A stretch of DNA of 64,000 nt from Nocardioides szechwanensis. GTDB lineage: Bacteria > Actinomycetota > Actinomycetes > Propionibacteriales > Nocardioidaceae. The stretch covers positions 124,001 to 188,000 of the forward strand of contig NZ_FNIC01000006.1 in assembly GCF_900103935.1 (NCBI RefSeq), read 5' to 3'. The notes below the pieces were generated by a model that was not told where the DNA came from, did not search any database, and saw nothing but the letters and a program-made list of their open reading frames with translations. Positions within the stretch are counted from its first letter, which is position 1. Every line of letters starts with the position of its first letter. A program made the translations under genes and the position numbers. Positions 41,416 through 50,988 of the stretch are shown piece by piece.

Positions 41416-44400
41416 GTGTCCGACGCTCTCGCCCGCTTCAGCGAACCGACCCGCACCTGGTTCGGTGCGGCGTTCGCCGAGCCGACCCCGGCCCAGGTGG
41501 GGGCGTGGACCGCGATCGGGGCCGGGCGCCACGCGCTGGTGGTCGCGCCGACCGGTTCGGGCAAGACGCTCAGCGCGTTCCTGTGGTCGATCGACCGGCT
41601 GCTCACCGAGCCGGTGCCCGACAAGACCAAGCGCTGCCGGGTGCTCTACGTCTCGCCGCTGAAGGCGCTCGCGGTCGACGTCGAGCGCAACCTGCGCTCA
41701 CCTCTGACCGGCATCCGCCACACCGCCGACCGGCTCGGCACGCCGATGCCCGAGCTGCGGGTGGGGGTCCGCTCCGGCGACACCAGCCCGGCCGACCGCC
41801 GCAAGCTGACCACCCAGCCGCCCGACATCATGATCACCACGCCCGAGTCGCTGTTCCTGATGCTCACGAGCCAGGCGCGCGAGAGCCTGCGCGGTGTCGA
41901 GACGGTGATCATCGACGAGGTCCACGCGGTGGCCGGCACCAAGCGCGGCGCCCACCTGGCCCTCTCCCTCGAGCGGCTCGACGAGCTGCTCGCCAAGCCG
42001 GCCCAGCGGGTCGGGCTGTCGGCCACCGTCCGACCCCTCGACGAGGTCGCCCGCTTCCTCGGCGGCGCGGCTCCGGTCGACATCGTGGCGCCGCCGGCCA
42101 ACAAGCTGTGGGACCTCAAGGTCGTCGTACCCGTCGAGGACATGACCGCCCCCGGCGGTGAGTACGACGAGGACGCCGGCAACGACACCGACGGGGGTCG
42201 CAACACCTCGATCTGGCCCCACGTCGAGGAGAGCGTGGTCGACCTGATCGAGGCCCACTCCTCCACGATCGTGTTCGCCAACTCGCGGCGGCTGGCCGAG
42301 CGGCTCACCGCCCGTCTCAACGAGATCGCCACCACCCGCGCCGACCCGGGCCGCGATCCGGCCGAGCCCGGCCGGCCGCCGGCCGAGATCATGGCCCAGT
42401 CCGGTGCGTCGACCGGCGCGTCGACCGTGATCGCCAAGGCCCACCACGGCTCCGTGTCCAAGGAGCAGCGTGCCCTGATCGAGGACGACCTCAAGCGCGG
42501 CCGGCTCCCGGCGGTGGTCGCCACCAGCAGCCTCGAGCTCGGCATCGACATGGGCGCGGTCGACCTGGTCATCCAGATCGAGTCACCGCCCTCGGTCGCC
42601 AGCGCCCTCCAGCGCGTGGGCCGCGCCGGCCACCAGGTCGGCGAGACCAGCCGTGGCGTCCTGTTCCCCAAGCACCGCGGCGACCTCGCCCAGACCGCCG
42701 TGGCGGTCGAGCGCATGCGCAGTGGTGGCATCGAGTCGCTGCGCGTCCCCACCAACCCGCTCGACGTGCTGGCCCAGCAGGTCGTCGCCGCCACCGCGCT
42801 CGACGCCTGGGACGCCGACGAGCTCTACGCCCTGGTCCGCCGTACGGCGTCGTTCAGCGCGCTGCCGCGCTCCGCCTACGACGCCACGCTCGACCTGCTC
42901 AGCGGCCGCTACCCCTCCGACGAGTTCGCCGAGCTGCGCCCACGCATCGTCTGGGACCGCGTCACCGGCGCCCTCACCGGCCGGCCCGGCGCGCAGCGCC
43001 TGGCCGTCACCAGCGGCGGCACCATCCCCGACCGCGGCCTCTTCGGGGTCTTCCTCGTCGGCGGCGAGGGGCCGGGGCGGCGGGTCGGTGAGCTCGACGA
43101 GGAGATGGTCTACGAGTCCCGCGTCGGCGACATCTTCGCGCTGGGCGCCACCAGCTGGCGGATCGAGGACATCACCCACGACCGGGTGCTGGTCACCCCG
43201 GCGCCGGGGATCCCCGGGCGGCTGCCGTTCTGGAAGGGCGACACCCTCGGGCGGCCCGCCGAGCTCGGCGCGGCGATCGGTGCGTTCACCCGCGAGCTCG
43301 GGGCGATGCCGCGGCACGAGGCCGAGGTCCGCGCGCAGGCCGGCGGGCTCGACCCGTGGGCCGCGGGCAACCTCGTCACCTACCTCCACGAGCAGCTCGA
43401 GGCCACCAACGTCCTGCCCAGCGACACCACGCTGCTGGTCGAGCGGTTCCGCGACGAGCTGGGCGACTGGCGGCTGGTCGTGCACTCGCCCTACGGCGTG
43501 CCGGTGCACGCGCCCTGGGCGCTGGCGATCAACGCCCGGCTGCGCGAGCGCTACGGCGTCGACGGCCAGGCCGTCGCCTCCGACGACGGCATCGTGATCC
43601 GCATCCCCGACACCGACGCCGAGCCGCCGACCGGCGACGTGATCGTCTTCGAGGCCGACGAGATCGAGGACCTCGTCACCCAGGAGGTCGGCGGGTCGGC
43701 GCTCTTCGCCGCCCGGTTCCGCGAGTGCGCGGCCCGCGCGCTGCTGCTCCCCCGCCGCGACCCCGGCCGGCGCTCGCCCCTGTGGCAGCAGCGGCAGCGC
43801 TCGGCCGCCCTGCTCGAGGTGGCCTCGAAATACCCGTCGTTCCCGATCGTGCTCGAGGCCGTGCGCGAGTGCCTCCAGGACGTCTACGACCTGCCCGCAC
43901 TGCTGGCGCTGATGCGGTCCGTCGACCGGCGCGAGGTGCAGGTGGTCGACGTCGCGACCTCGAGCCCGTCGCCCTACGCCCGCAGCCTGCTGTTCGGCTA
44001 CGTCGCCCAGTTCGTCTACGAGGGCGACTCCCCCATCGCCGAGCGGCGCGCGGCCGCGCTCTCGCTCGACCAGGGGCTGCTCGCCGAGCTGCTCGGGCGC
44101 GCCGAGCTGCGTGAGCTGCTCGACCCGGAGGTGCTGGCCGAGGTCGAGGCCGAGCTCCAGCGGCTCGCCCCCGACCGCCGGGCGCGCGACGCCGAGGGCG
44201 TCGTCGACCTGCTGCGGATGCTCGGCCCGCTGACGACCGACGAGGTCACCGCCCGCACGGTCGACGGCGCCGACGTGGCCGGCTGGCTCGCCGCGTTGAC
44301 CGACACCCGTCGCGTGGTCGAGGTCCGGGTCACCGGCGCCCCTCACTGGACCGTGGTCGAAGACGTCTCCCGCCTGCGCGACGGTCTCGGCACCCCGGTC

Positions 44401-45975
44401 CCGCCCGGCACCCCCGACACCTTCGCCGAGCCGGTCGAGGACCCGCTCGGCGACCTGGTCTCGCGCTACGCCCGCACCCACGGGCCCTTCACGACCGACC
44501 AGGCGGCGGAGAGGTTCGGCCTCGGGGCGGCCGTCGTACGACACACGCTGCAGCGCCTGGCCGCGCAGGGGCGGGTGCTCGACGGCGAGTTCCGGCCCGC
44601 GGGTTCGGGCTCGGAGTGGTGCGAGGCCGAGGTGCTGCGCAAGCTCCGGCGCCGCTCGCTCGCCCGACTGCGCAAGGAGGTCGAGCCGGTCGAGCCCCAG
44701 GCGTTGGCCCGCTTCCTCGGCGCCTGGCAGCACCTCGTCGTCCCCGGCACGTCCGGGCGCGGGCTGCGCGGCGTCGACGGCGTCCTGAGTGCGGTCGACC
44801 AGCTTGCCGGCTGTCCGGTGCCCGCCTCCGCGCTCGAGCCACTGGTGCTCGGGTCCCGGGTGCGCGACTACTCCCCCGCCTACCTCGACGAGCTGACCGC
44901 GTCCGGTGAGGTCGTCTGGGCCGGTCACAGCGCGCTGCCGGGCGCCGATGGCTGGGTGTCGCTGCACCTCGCCGACTCCGCGCCGCTGACCCTCCCCGAG
45001 CCGGCCCCCTTCGCCCTTCGAGACGGCTCGTCCCTCGCCTCCTCAGGAACCGTCGCGGAGCTCCACGACGCCGTCCTCGCCGCCCTCGAGCCGGGCGGCG
45101 CGTGGTTCTTCCGCCAGCTCTCCGACGCGGTCGGCTCCCTCAACGACACCGCCCTGTCGGCGGCGCTCTGGGAGCTGGTCTGGGCAGGACGGGTCAGCAA
45201 CGACACGCTCGTGCCACTGCGGGCGCTCACCCGCTCCGGCACCCCCAGCCACCGCAGCCGTCGTCCGCCTCCCCGAGCGGGGCGGCCGGCCCGCACCGGG
45301 CCGCCCGAGACCGCCGGACGCTGGGCGCTGCTGCCGGCGATCGACACCGACCCGACCCGGCGCGCCCACGCCACCGCCGAGCGGCTCCTCGACCGGCACG
45401 GCGTGGTGATCCGCGGTGCGGTCATGAGCGAGCGGGTGCCCGGCGGGTTCGCCGCCGTCTACAAGGTGCTGTCCGCCTTCGAGGACTCCGGCCGCTGCCG
45501 CCGCGGCTACTTCGTGGAGGGCCTGGGGGCCGCCCAGTTCGGCACCGCCGGGGCGATCGACCGGCTGCGCACGTTCAGCGAGCTGGCGCCCGACCAGAAG
45601 CCGAGCGCGGTCGCGCTCGCGGCCACCGACCCCGCCAACCCCTACGGCGCCGCCCTCGGCTGGCCCGAGAGCGAGGGCGGCCACCGCCCCGGCCGCAAGG
45701 CCGGCGCCATCGTGGTGCTCGTCGACGGCGTCCTCACGCTCTACGTCGAGCGCGGCGGCCGCACCCTGCTCACCTGGAGCGACGACGCCGACGTCCTGAC
45801 CCCAGCCGCCGCGTCGCTCGCCGAGGCGGTCGGCCGGGGCTCGCTCGGCCGGCTGACGGTCGAGAAGGCCGACGGGGCCGCCCTGCTGGGCAGTGGCTCG
45901 ACGCCGCTGCGCGCGGCGCTCAGCTCCGCCGGTTTCGTCGCGACCCCGCGCGGCCTGAGGATCCGCGGTGCCTGA
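41416..45975 (+). CDS. lhr: ATP-dependent DNA helicase Lhr, full length with C-terminal domain
   Basis: 1519 residues, the usual size of the long Lhr. Motif I APTGSGKT (about 42-49), motif II DEVH in IIDEVHAVAGTKRGAHL, motif VI QRVGRAGH, then winged-helix and Lhr-specific domain 4, followed by a C-terminal region of about 650 residues (Lhr-CTD, forming the HTH_42-like tetramer part). Acts as 3'-5' translocase that unwinds RNA:DNA, induced by DNA damage in mycobacteria. The start is the GTG at 41416. Its end overlaps nei by 8 bases. Confidence 0.94.
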   Translation: MSDALARFSEPTRTWFGAAFAEPTPAQVGAWTAIGAGRHALVVAPTGSGKTLSAFLWSIDRLLTEPVPDKTKRCRVLYVSPLKALAVDVERNLRSPLTGIRHTADRLGTPMPELRVGVRSGDTSPADRRKLTTQPPDIMITTPESLFLMLTSQARESLRGVETVIIDEVHAVAGTKRGAHLALSLERLDELLAKPAQRVGLSATVRPLDEVARFLGGAAPVDIVAPPANKLWDLKVVVPVEDMTAPGGEYDEDAGNDTDGGRNTSIWPHVEESVVDLIEAHSSTIVFANSRRLAERLTARLNEIATTRADPGRDPAEPGRPPAEIMAQSGASTGASTVIAKAHHGSVSKEQRALIEDDLKRGRLPAVVATSSLELGIDMGAVDLVIQIESPPSVASALQRVGRAGHQVGETSRGVLFPKHRGDLAQTAVAVERMRSGGIESLRVPTNPLDVLAQQVVAATALDAWDADELYALVRRTASFSALPRSAYDATLDLLSGRYPSDEFAELRPRIVWDRVTGALTGRPGAQRLAVTSGGTIPDRGLFGVFLVGGEGPGRRVGELDEEMVYESRVGDIFALGATSWRIEDITHDRVLVTPAPGIPGRLPFWKGDTLGRPAELGAAIGAFTRELGAMPRHEAEVRAQAGGLDPWAAGNLVTYLHEQLEATNVLPSDTTLLVERFRDELGDWRLVVHSPYGVPVHAPWALAINARLRERYGVDGQAVASDDGIVIRIPDTDAEPPTGDVIVFEADEIEDLVTQEVGGSALFAARFRECAARALLLPRRDPGRRSPLWQQRQRSAALLEVASKYPSFPIVLEAVRECLQDVYDLPALLALMRSVDRREVQVVDVATSSPSPYARSLLFGYVAQFVYEGDSPIAERRAAALSLDQGLLAELLGRAELRELLDPEVLAEVEAELQRLAPDRRARDAEGVVDLLRMLGPLTTDEVTARTVDGADVAGWLAALTDTRRVVEVRVTGAPHWTVVEDVSRLRDGLGTPVPPGTPDTFAEPVEDPLGDLVSRYARTHGPFTTDQAAERFGLGAAVVRHTLQRLAAQGRVLDGEFRPAGSGSEWCEAEVLRKLRRRSLARLRKEVEPVEPQALARFLGAWQHLVVPGTSGRGLRGVDGVLSAVDQLAGCPVPASALEPLVLGSRVRDYSPAYLDELTASGEVVWAGHSALPGADGWVSLHLADSAPLTLPEPAPFALRDGSSLASSGTVAELHDAVLAALEPGGAWFFRQLSDAVGSLNDTALSAALWELVWAGRVSNDTLVPLRALTRSGTPSHRSRRPPPRAGRPARTGPPETAGRWALLPAIDTDPTRRAHATAERLLDRHGVVIRGAVMSERVPGGFAAVYKVLSAFEDSGRCRRGYFVEGLGAAQFGTAGAIDRLRTFSELAPDQKPSAVALAATDPANPYGAALGWPESEGGHRPGRKAGAIVVLVDGVLTLYVERGGRTLLTWSDDADVLTPAAASLAEAVGRGSLGRLTVEKADGAALLGSGSTPLRAALSSAGFVATPRGLRIRGA

Positions 45976-46759
45976 GGGCGACACCGTCTTCCGCGCCGCC
46001 CGCAAGCTCGACCGGGCGCTCACCGGCCAGACGCTGGTCCGCACCGACTTCCGGGTGCCCCAGCTCGCGACGTCCGACCTCGCCGGGGCCACCGTCGCCG
46101 GGACCGTCTCCCGCGGCAAGCACCTGCTCACGCGGATCGTGCGCGACGACGAGCAGTGGACGCTCCACACCCACCTCAAGATGGAGGGGTCCTGGCACAC
46201 CCTCCGCCCGGGGCAACGCTGGTCGAGGCCGGCCCACCAGGCCCGGGTGGTGCTCGAGACCGCCACCACGACCGCGGTCGGCTTCTCGCTGGGCATCGTC
46301 GAGCTGATCGACACGGCCGACGAGCACACCGCGGTCGGCCACCTCGGGCCCGACCTGCTCGGGCCTGACTGGGACGAGGACGACGCGCTGCGCCGGCTCC
46401 GCGCCGACCCCGACCGCCCGGTCGGCGAGGCCCTGCTCGACCAGACCTGCCTGGCCGGTATCGGCAACATGTACCAAGCCGAGCTCTGCTTCGTCAGTGG
46501 TGTGCACCCGCGCACCCCGGTCGGCGCGGTCGGCGCGCTACCCCGCGTCGTACGACGGGCCAAGCAGATGCTCGAGCTCAACAGCCGGCGCGCGACCCAG
46601 ACCACGACCGGCGACCTGCGCGAGCCGCTGTGGGTCTACCGGCGCGACAAGGCGCCCTGCCGGCGCTGCGGCACGCCGATCGAGGTCGCGATGGTGGGGC
46701 CTACCGGCAGGGAGCGCGCGTCCTACTGGTGCCCGTCGTGCCAGCCCCTCACCGGGTGA
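45968..46759 (+). CDS. nei: Fpg/Nei family DNA glycosylase (endonuclease VIII-like)
   Basis: 263 residues. After removal of Met the chain begins PEGDTV, giving the catalytic N-terminal Pro and Glu3. The H2TH region GIGNMYQAELCF and a C-terminal zinc finger (CRRCGT ... YWCPSC) are present. It excises oxidised pyrimidines. GTG start at 45968 overlapping lhr; lhr-nei is a frequent pair in actinobacteria. Its last 11 bases overlap the 3' end of the convergent metalloprotease gene. Confidence 0.93.
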   Translation: MPEGDTVFRAARKLDRALTGQTLVRTDFRVPQLATSDLAGATVAGTVSRGKHLLTRIVRDDEQWTLHTHLKMEGSWHTLRPGQRWSRPAHQARVVLETATTTAVGFSLGIVELIDTADEHTAVGHLGPDLLGPDWDEDDALRRLRADPDRPVGEALLDQTCLAGIGNMYQAELCFVSGVHPRTPVGAVGALPRVVRRAKQMLELNSRRATQTTTGDLREPLWVYRRDKAPCRRCGTPIEVAMVGPTGRERASYWCPSCQPLTG

Positions 46760-49700
46760 AGACGCCGAGCCCCTCGATCCGCACCGGCTTGCCGTCCAGG
46801 GTCACGATCCGCAGCGTCCCGTCCTTGGGCCGCGCGAAGCGCTCGACCGGCAGCAGCACCTGGAAGCCGCGGGCGCCCGATGCGAGCGAGAGCTGGGCCA
46901 CGCGCTTGCCCTCGAAGAACACGCGCACCCGGCCGTAGCCGGGACCGGTGCCGACGACGAGCGCGAGCCGTGCGGCCCGGCGTACGTCGTAGGTGAGCAC
47001 GGCGCCCTTCTTGCGGGTCGTCAGCGCGAACCCGCGGTAGGCCTTGGCGTCGTTGGCCGCGGTCCAGTCGCGGGTGCGGCCCAGGACCCGGGCCGATGCC
47101 GGCACCGAGAACAACCGGGTGGCCGGTGTGGGATCGAGCTTGCCGTTGCTGCCGCGAGCGGCGACGGAGAACCGGTGCATGCCCGGTGTCAGGTTGCGCA
47201 GCGTGGTCGTGGCGTCGCCGCACGCGACCACGGCGCCGTCGAGCAGACAGCGGAACGTCGCACCCGCCGACGAGGAGGTGTAGCTGACGTCGGCGTCCTT
47301 GGTCAGGACGAAGCTGTTGGGCTGCACTCCCCCGGTGATCGTCGTGTCGGGGGCAGCCGGGTCGACCACGGTGAAGCTGGCGTCGTTGACGTCGAAGAAG
47401 TAGTTGCCCACCGCCTCGATCTTCAGCCGGGCCTGCGTGGTGCCGACCGCCGGCAGGGTGACCACCTCGGTGCCGTCGTTGGCGGTGGTGGCCGCCAGCA
47501 CGTGAGGGTAGGTGCGGCCGCCGTCGGTCGACAGGCTGATCTTCACGTTGGGCGCCAGCCCGGCCGCGTCGGTGCCGTTGACGGCCCAGGTGACCGTCTC
47601 GGGCAGCCCGGCGGTCGCCGGGTCGCCTGCGGTGGCGCGCGAGGTGACCAGGAACGGGCCGGCGGACGTGTCGACGGTCAGCGTGACGTCGTCGTACGAC
47701 GTGCCGCCACCGGTCGGGAAGCCGTCCCGGCCGGTGAGCCGGAAGTTGAGCTCCGAGCCCAGCAGGGGGTCGCCGTAGTCGGCGGTGGGCAGGAACTCGG
47801 AGAAGCAGTCGACCGTCGCGAGCGGAACCGGCGCCGGTTCGGCCGGTGCCTCCGGGCAGGCGCCGGTCTCGGCGTTGGTGTTGTCGACGAGGATCTGCTC
47901 CAGGTCGGGGAACGTGCGTGAAGGGCTGCTGCCGGCGCGATTCTGGTCGGGCGAGGGTGACTGGAGTGACTCGTCCTGGCTCACGTCGGCGTAGGTGCCG
48001 AACACCCGGAACAGCGGCCCGGCGGTCTTGGTGTTGCTGACCAGCGACGTGCCCTGGAGCTCACTGCCGACGTCGTTCTGCTCCCACAGGTAGGTCAGCG
48101 GGTTGCCGTTGACGTCGCTGCCGGCGCCGGTGAGCGTGAACGGGGTGCGCATCGGGATCGTCTTGTCGGCGGGCGCGGTGACGGTGGGCGCGTGGTTGGT
48201 GACGGCGTTCACGGTCCCCTGGTTGCCGCTCGGGCCGCCCTGCTGCTGGACGCCGATGAAGGCCGACATGCCGCCGGTCGTGCTGACGACCTCCAGCCGC
48301 GGGATGTCCTCGCCGGCGCCCTGGGCGGGCAGCTCGAAGAACAGCTGGAAGCCGCCCTCGTCGGGGAGCAACGCCCCGTCGTAGCCGCCGATCGTCGGCA
48401 CCAGCCCGGTGAGTGTGTTGATCTTCTGCTGGAGCTGGATGAGGTTGTAGGTCGCGTCGTTGGTGATGGTCGTGGTGCGGCCGTCGAAGCGCAGGGTCAC
48501 CGAGTCGGCGGCGTCGTCGAAGCCCCGGAAGCTGACCGTCTGCGCCTCGTCGACGTCCACCGGGTCGGCGGTGACGGTCTCGGTGATCTCGTCGATGCTG
48601 CGCTGGGAGAAGTAGGGGTCGGAGTGCGGCTGGGTGTTGTCCTGGCCGCAGATGCCGGCGTAGGCCATCACCGAGGTTCCCGAGCCGGGCTCGACAGAGG
48701 TAGGACCGTTGCGGTTGGTCAGGGAGCAGTTGACCAGCGTGCCGTCGAAGGTGTGGTTGCCGCCCATCTGGTGACCGACCTCGTGCGCGACGTAGTCGAC
48801 CGCGTAGAAGTCGCCCTTCGGGAACGGCAGACCGGTGCACCCCGATGCCTTGCTGGAGCCGCCGACCACACCGAGTCCGGCGATGCCGCCGCCGTTGATG
48901 CCCAGGCCGATGTGGCCGAGGTCGTAGGTGTCGGCCCCGACGATCTGGCCGAGGACGAACTCGGTGCGGGTGAGCAGGGCGCTGCTGCAGCCGCCGGTCT
49001 CCGCGGCCAGGTCGGCGGGGTCGTAGCAGCCGCTGAGGCCGCAGGGCCCGTTGGCGCCGGTCGCGCGGGCGAGGGTGTCGAGGTTGAGCTGGTCGGTGCC
49101 CGCGATCAGGACGAAGCGGATCGCGAGGTCGTCGTTGTAGACCTGGTTGACCCGGTTGATCAGGGTGTTCTTGGCGGCCAGCACGTTGGCGCTGCCGAAG
49201 TACGCCGCGTAGGACGTTTCGGTCACGAACGCCAGCCGGTAGGTGCGTCGCTGCACCACCTCGCCCGCGGCCGCAGCGGCCACTCCGGGCGCGGAGTCCA
49301 GGATCGCCTCGGTGTCGGCCAGGTCGCGCTCGACGAACGCCTCGGCCGCGCGCGGCACGGACGCGCCGCGGTAGCTCAGGTGCGCGGTGACGCCACGGCC
49401 GCGGTAGGCCGGGTCGACGTACCACGCGCGGGCGCCGAGGGGCCCGCGGACGGCGGCGTGGAAGCCGAGCGGGGTGAGGTCGAGACGGATCGTGCTGGTC
49501 GGGTCGGTGACGCCGCGGCCGGCGAAGGTCCGGATCTCCGGGTGCTTCGCGGCCAGGGCCGGCTCCATGACGGAGTCCTCGACCACCGCGAACACCTGGG
49601 TGGACCCGTCGGGAGCGGGTACGGCGATCCGCACGGGGCTGCTGCCGTTGTCGGCGAGGGCCGGCGCGAGGGCGGTGCGTGCCCGCGCGACGTCGAGCCG

Positions 49701-49931
49701 GAACGCCGAGAAGTCACGCGGAGCCACCGTGACCGGGCGGGAGGCGTCGAGCCGGAAGCCGCGCAGCCGGTCGAAGACCCGGGCCACGGTCCGGTCGGCC
49801 GCGGGAGGCGCAGCCGCCGACGCCGCAGAGGCCGGGGCCGCCTGCGACGCGGTGGCGAACGCTGGGAGGACCATCGCAGCGAGGGCCAGCACGATCGCGA
49901 TGCACACAGGACGGAGAGCACGTGTCGACAC
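46749..49931 (-). CDS. Secreted reprolysin-like (M12-type) metalloprotease
   Basis: 1060 residues from the GTG at 49931, chosen because it gives a proper signal peptide (LRPVCIAIVLALAAMVLPAF, cut near AQAAP) and GAGG lies 8 bases upstream. A prodomain (about 60-230) precedes the catalytic domain with HEVGHQMGGNH (about residue 381, HExxHxxGxxH metzincin zinc site) and a Met-turn SVMAYAG. C-terminal: Ig/fibronectin-like domains with a two-cysteine repeat and a final beta-sandwich. An extracellular zinc protease; substrates unknown. Confidence 0.88.
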   Translation of the reverse strand: MSTRALRPVCIAIVLALAAMVLPAFATASQAAPASAASAAAPPAADRTVARVFDRLRGFRLDASRPVTVAPRDFSAFRLDVARARTALAPALADNGSSPVRIAVPAPDGSTQVFAVVEDSVMEPALAAKHPEIRTFAGRGVTDPTSTIRLDLTPLGFHAAVRGPLGARAWYVDPAYRGRGVTAHLSYRGASVPRAAEAFVERDLADTEAILDSAPGVAAAAAGEVVQRRTYRLAFVTETSYAAYFGSANVLAAKNTLINRVNQVYNDDLAIRFVLIAGTDQLNLDTLARATGANGPCGLSGCYDPADLAAETGGCSSALLTRTEFVLGQIVGADTYDLGHIGLGINGGGIAGLGVVGGSSKASGCTGLPFPKGDFYAVDYVAHEVGHQMGGNHTFDGTLVNCSLTNRNGPTSVEPGSGTSVMAYAGICGQDNTQPHSDPYFSQRSIDEITETVTADPVDVDEAQTVSFRGFDDAADSVTLRFDGRTTTITNDATYNLIQLQQKINTLTGLVPTIGGYDGALLPDEGGFQLFFELPAQGAGEDIPRLEVVSTTGGMSAFIGVQQQGGPSGNQGTVNAVTNHAPTVTAPADKTIPMRTPFTLTGAGSDVNGNPLTYLWEQNDVGSELQGTSLVSNTKTAGPLFRVFGTYADVSQDESLQSPSPDQNRAGSSPSRTFPDLEQILVDNTNAETGACPEAPAEPAPVPLATVDCFSEFLPTADYGDPLLGSELNFRLTGRDGFPTGGGTSYDDVTLTVDTSAGPFLVTSRATAGDPATAGLPETVTWAVNGTDAAGLAPNVKISLSTDGGRTYPHVLAATTANDGTEVVTLPAVGTTQARLKIEAVGNYFFDVNDASFTVVDPAAPDTTITGGVQPNSFVLTKDADVSYTSSSAGATFRCLLDGAVVACGDATTTLRNLTPGMHRFSVAARGSNGKLDPTPATRLFSVPASARVLGRTRDWTAANDAKAYRGFALTTRKKGAVLTYDVRRAARLALVVGTGPGYGRVRVFFEGKRVAQLSLASGARGFQVLLPVERFARPKDGTLRIVTLDGKPVRIEGLGVFTR

Positions 49932-50071
49932 GGGGGCCACCTCGCGGGAGGGCGCGGCTTGCGCCAGGAGACGGCCGGATGCCGTCACTGAGCAAACGAC
50001 ACCAGATGAGGGGCGTTACGCGGGCCGAAACCGGAGATCTGGCCCGGAACACGACAGGGGGAGCGGGTCGG

Positions 50072-50380
50072 TCACGCAGCCGACGCGACGACCTCGCCGA
50101 CCCGTGTGTGGGCGTTGACCGAGATCGGGGTCGCGACGAGCGCAGCCTCCTCGAGGGCGACCGCGTAGGAGACCTCGCGCAGCACCTCGGACAGCGGGGC
50201 GTCGAGCGCGGTGCACAGGGAGGCGAGCAGCTCCGAGGAGGCTTCCTTCTGGCCGCGCTCTATCTCGGAGATGTAGCCCAGGCTGACGCGCGCCTCGGCC
50301 GAGACCTCGCGAAGGGTCATGCCGCGCTGCATCCGACGAGCGCGGAGCACGTCCCCCAGGAGCCGACGAAACAGCACCAT
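50072..50380 (-). CDS. clgR: XRE-family regulator, ClgR type
   Basis: 102 residues. One Cro/CI HTH ([32 protein letters not shown]), with the sequence [24 protein letters not shown] and [20 protein letters not shown] that is characteristic of ClgR, the activator of clp protease genes, in actinobacteria. Its place next to cinA supports this. The ATG at 50380 is used. Not distinguishable from an older paralog by sequence alone. Confidence 0.85.
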   Translation of the reverse strand: MVLFRRLLGDVLRARRMQRGMTLREVSAEARVSLGYISEIERGQKEASSELLASLCTALDAPLSEVLREVSYAVALEEAALVATPISVNAHTRVGEVVASAA

Positions 50381-50424
50381 GCGGGTCCCCTTCCCAGATC
50401 TGTGGCCGGTTGGTGAACCCAACG

Positions 50425-50925
50425 CTACCGGAGAGGGGTTTCTTCCTCCCGCAGGACCTCCACAAGCGCCGACAGCGCCTCCGCGCACGTGCGTTGCTGG
50501 ATCGCGGCCCGGTCGCCGCTCAGCTCGAGAGACAGCGCGGTCACCCCGGCCGGGCCGGCCACCGCGACGAAGACCGTCCCCGGTGGCTTGTCCTCCTGGC
50601 GATCAGGCCCCGCGACGCCGGTCGTGCTGACGGCGTACGCCGCCCCGGTGAGGCGGCGCACGCCCTCCGCCATGGCGCGGGCGCAGGCCGCGGACACGAC
50701 GCCGTCGCTCTCCACGATCGACCGGGGTACGCCGAGGACGTCGGTCTTAATGTCGGTCGCGTAGGAGACGACTCCCCCGAGGAAGGTCTCCGAGGAGCCG
50801 GGCGCCGTGGTGAGGAGCACCGCGAGCTGACCACCGGTGAGCGACTCGGCCGTGGCCATCATCGCCCCGCGCGACTTCAGCAGGTCGTGGACCTGCGCGG
50901 CGAGCTTGAGGTTGCGGTCGGCCAT
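50425..50925 (-). CDS. cinA: CinA-like nicotinamide mononucleotide amidase domain protein
   Basis: 166 residues, the stand-alone CinA C-terminal domain. [21 protein letters not shown] and [20 protein letters not shown] are the family's nucleotide-binding/amidase pattern, and [23 protein letters not shown] closes it. Deamidates NMN for NAD recycling in the enzymes studied. No N-terminal molybdopterin-like domain, so not the two-domain CinA. Confidence 0.9.
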   Translation of the reverse strand: MADRNLKLAAQVHDLLKSRGAMMATAESLTGGQLAVLLTTAPGSSETFLGGVVSYATDIKTDVLGVPRSIVESDGVVSAACARAMAEGVRRLTGAAYAVSTTGVAGPDRQEDKPPGTVFVAVAGPAGVTALSLELSGDRAAIQQRTCAEALSALVEVLREEETPLR

Positions 50926-50946
50926 GCGCCGATCCTAGGAGAAAGG

Positions 50947-50982
50947 CCGAGGGGCCCTCCGGGTCACCGGAGGGCCCCTCGG
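50947..50982 (-). terminator. Perfect 16-bp hairpin terminator after the nucleotidase gene
   Basis: CCGAGGGGCCCTCCGG and its exact complement form a 16-bp stem around the loop GTCA, 6 bp after the stop of the 50989-53337 gene. The minus-strand continuation is CCTTTCTCC. Very stable; one of the clearest terminators in the window. Confidence 0.9.
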
Positions 50983-50988
50983 GTGGAG

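Noticed and set aside
42583..44967. 794-codon minus-strand open frame opposite lhr
   Set aside because: Antisense shadow of lhr. The translation is rich in R, G, D and lacks any motif, while lhr is complete with helicase motifs.
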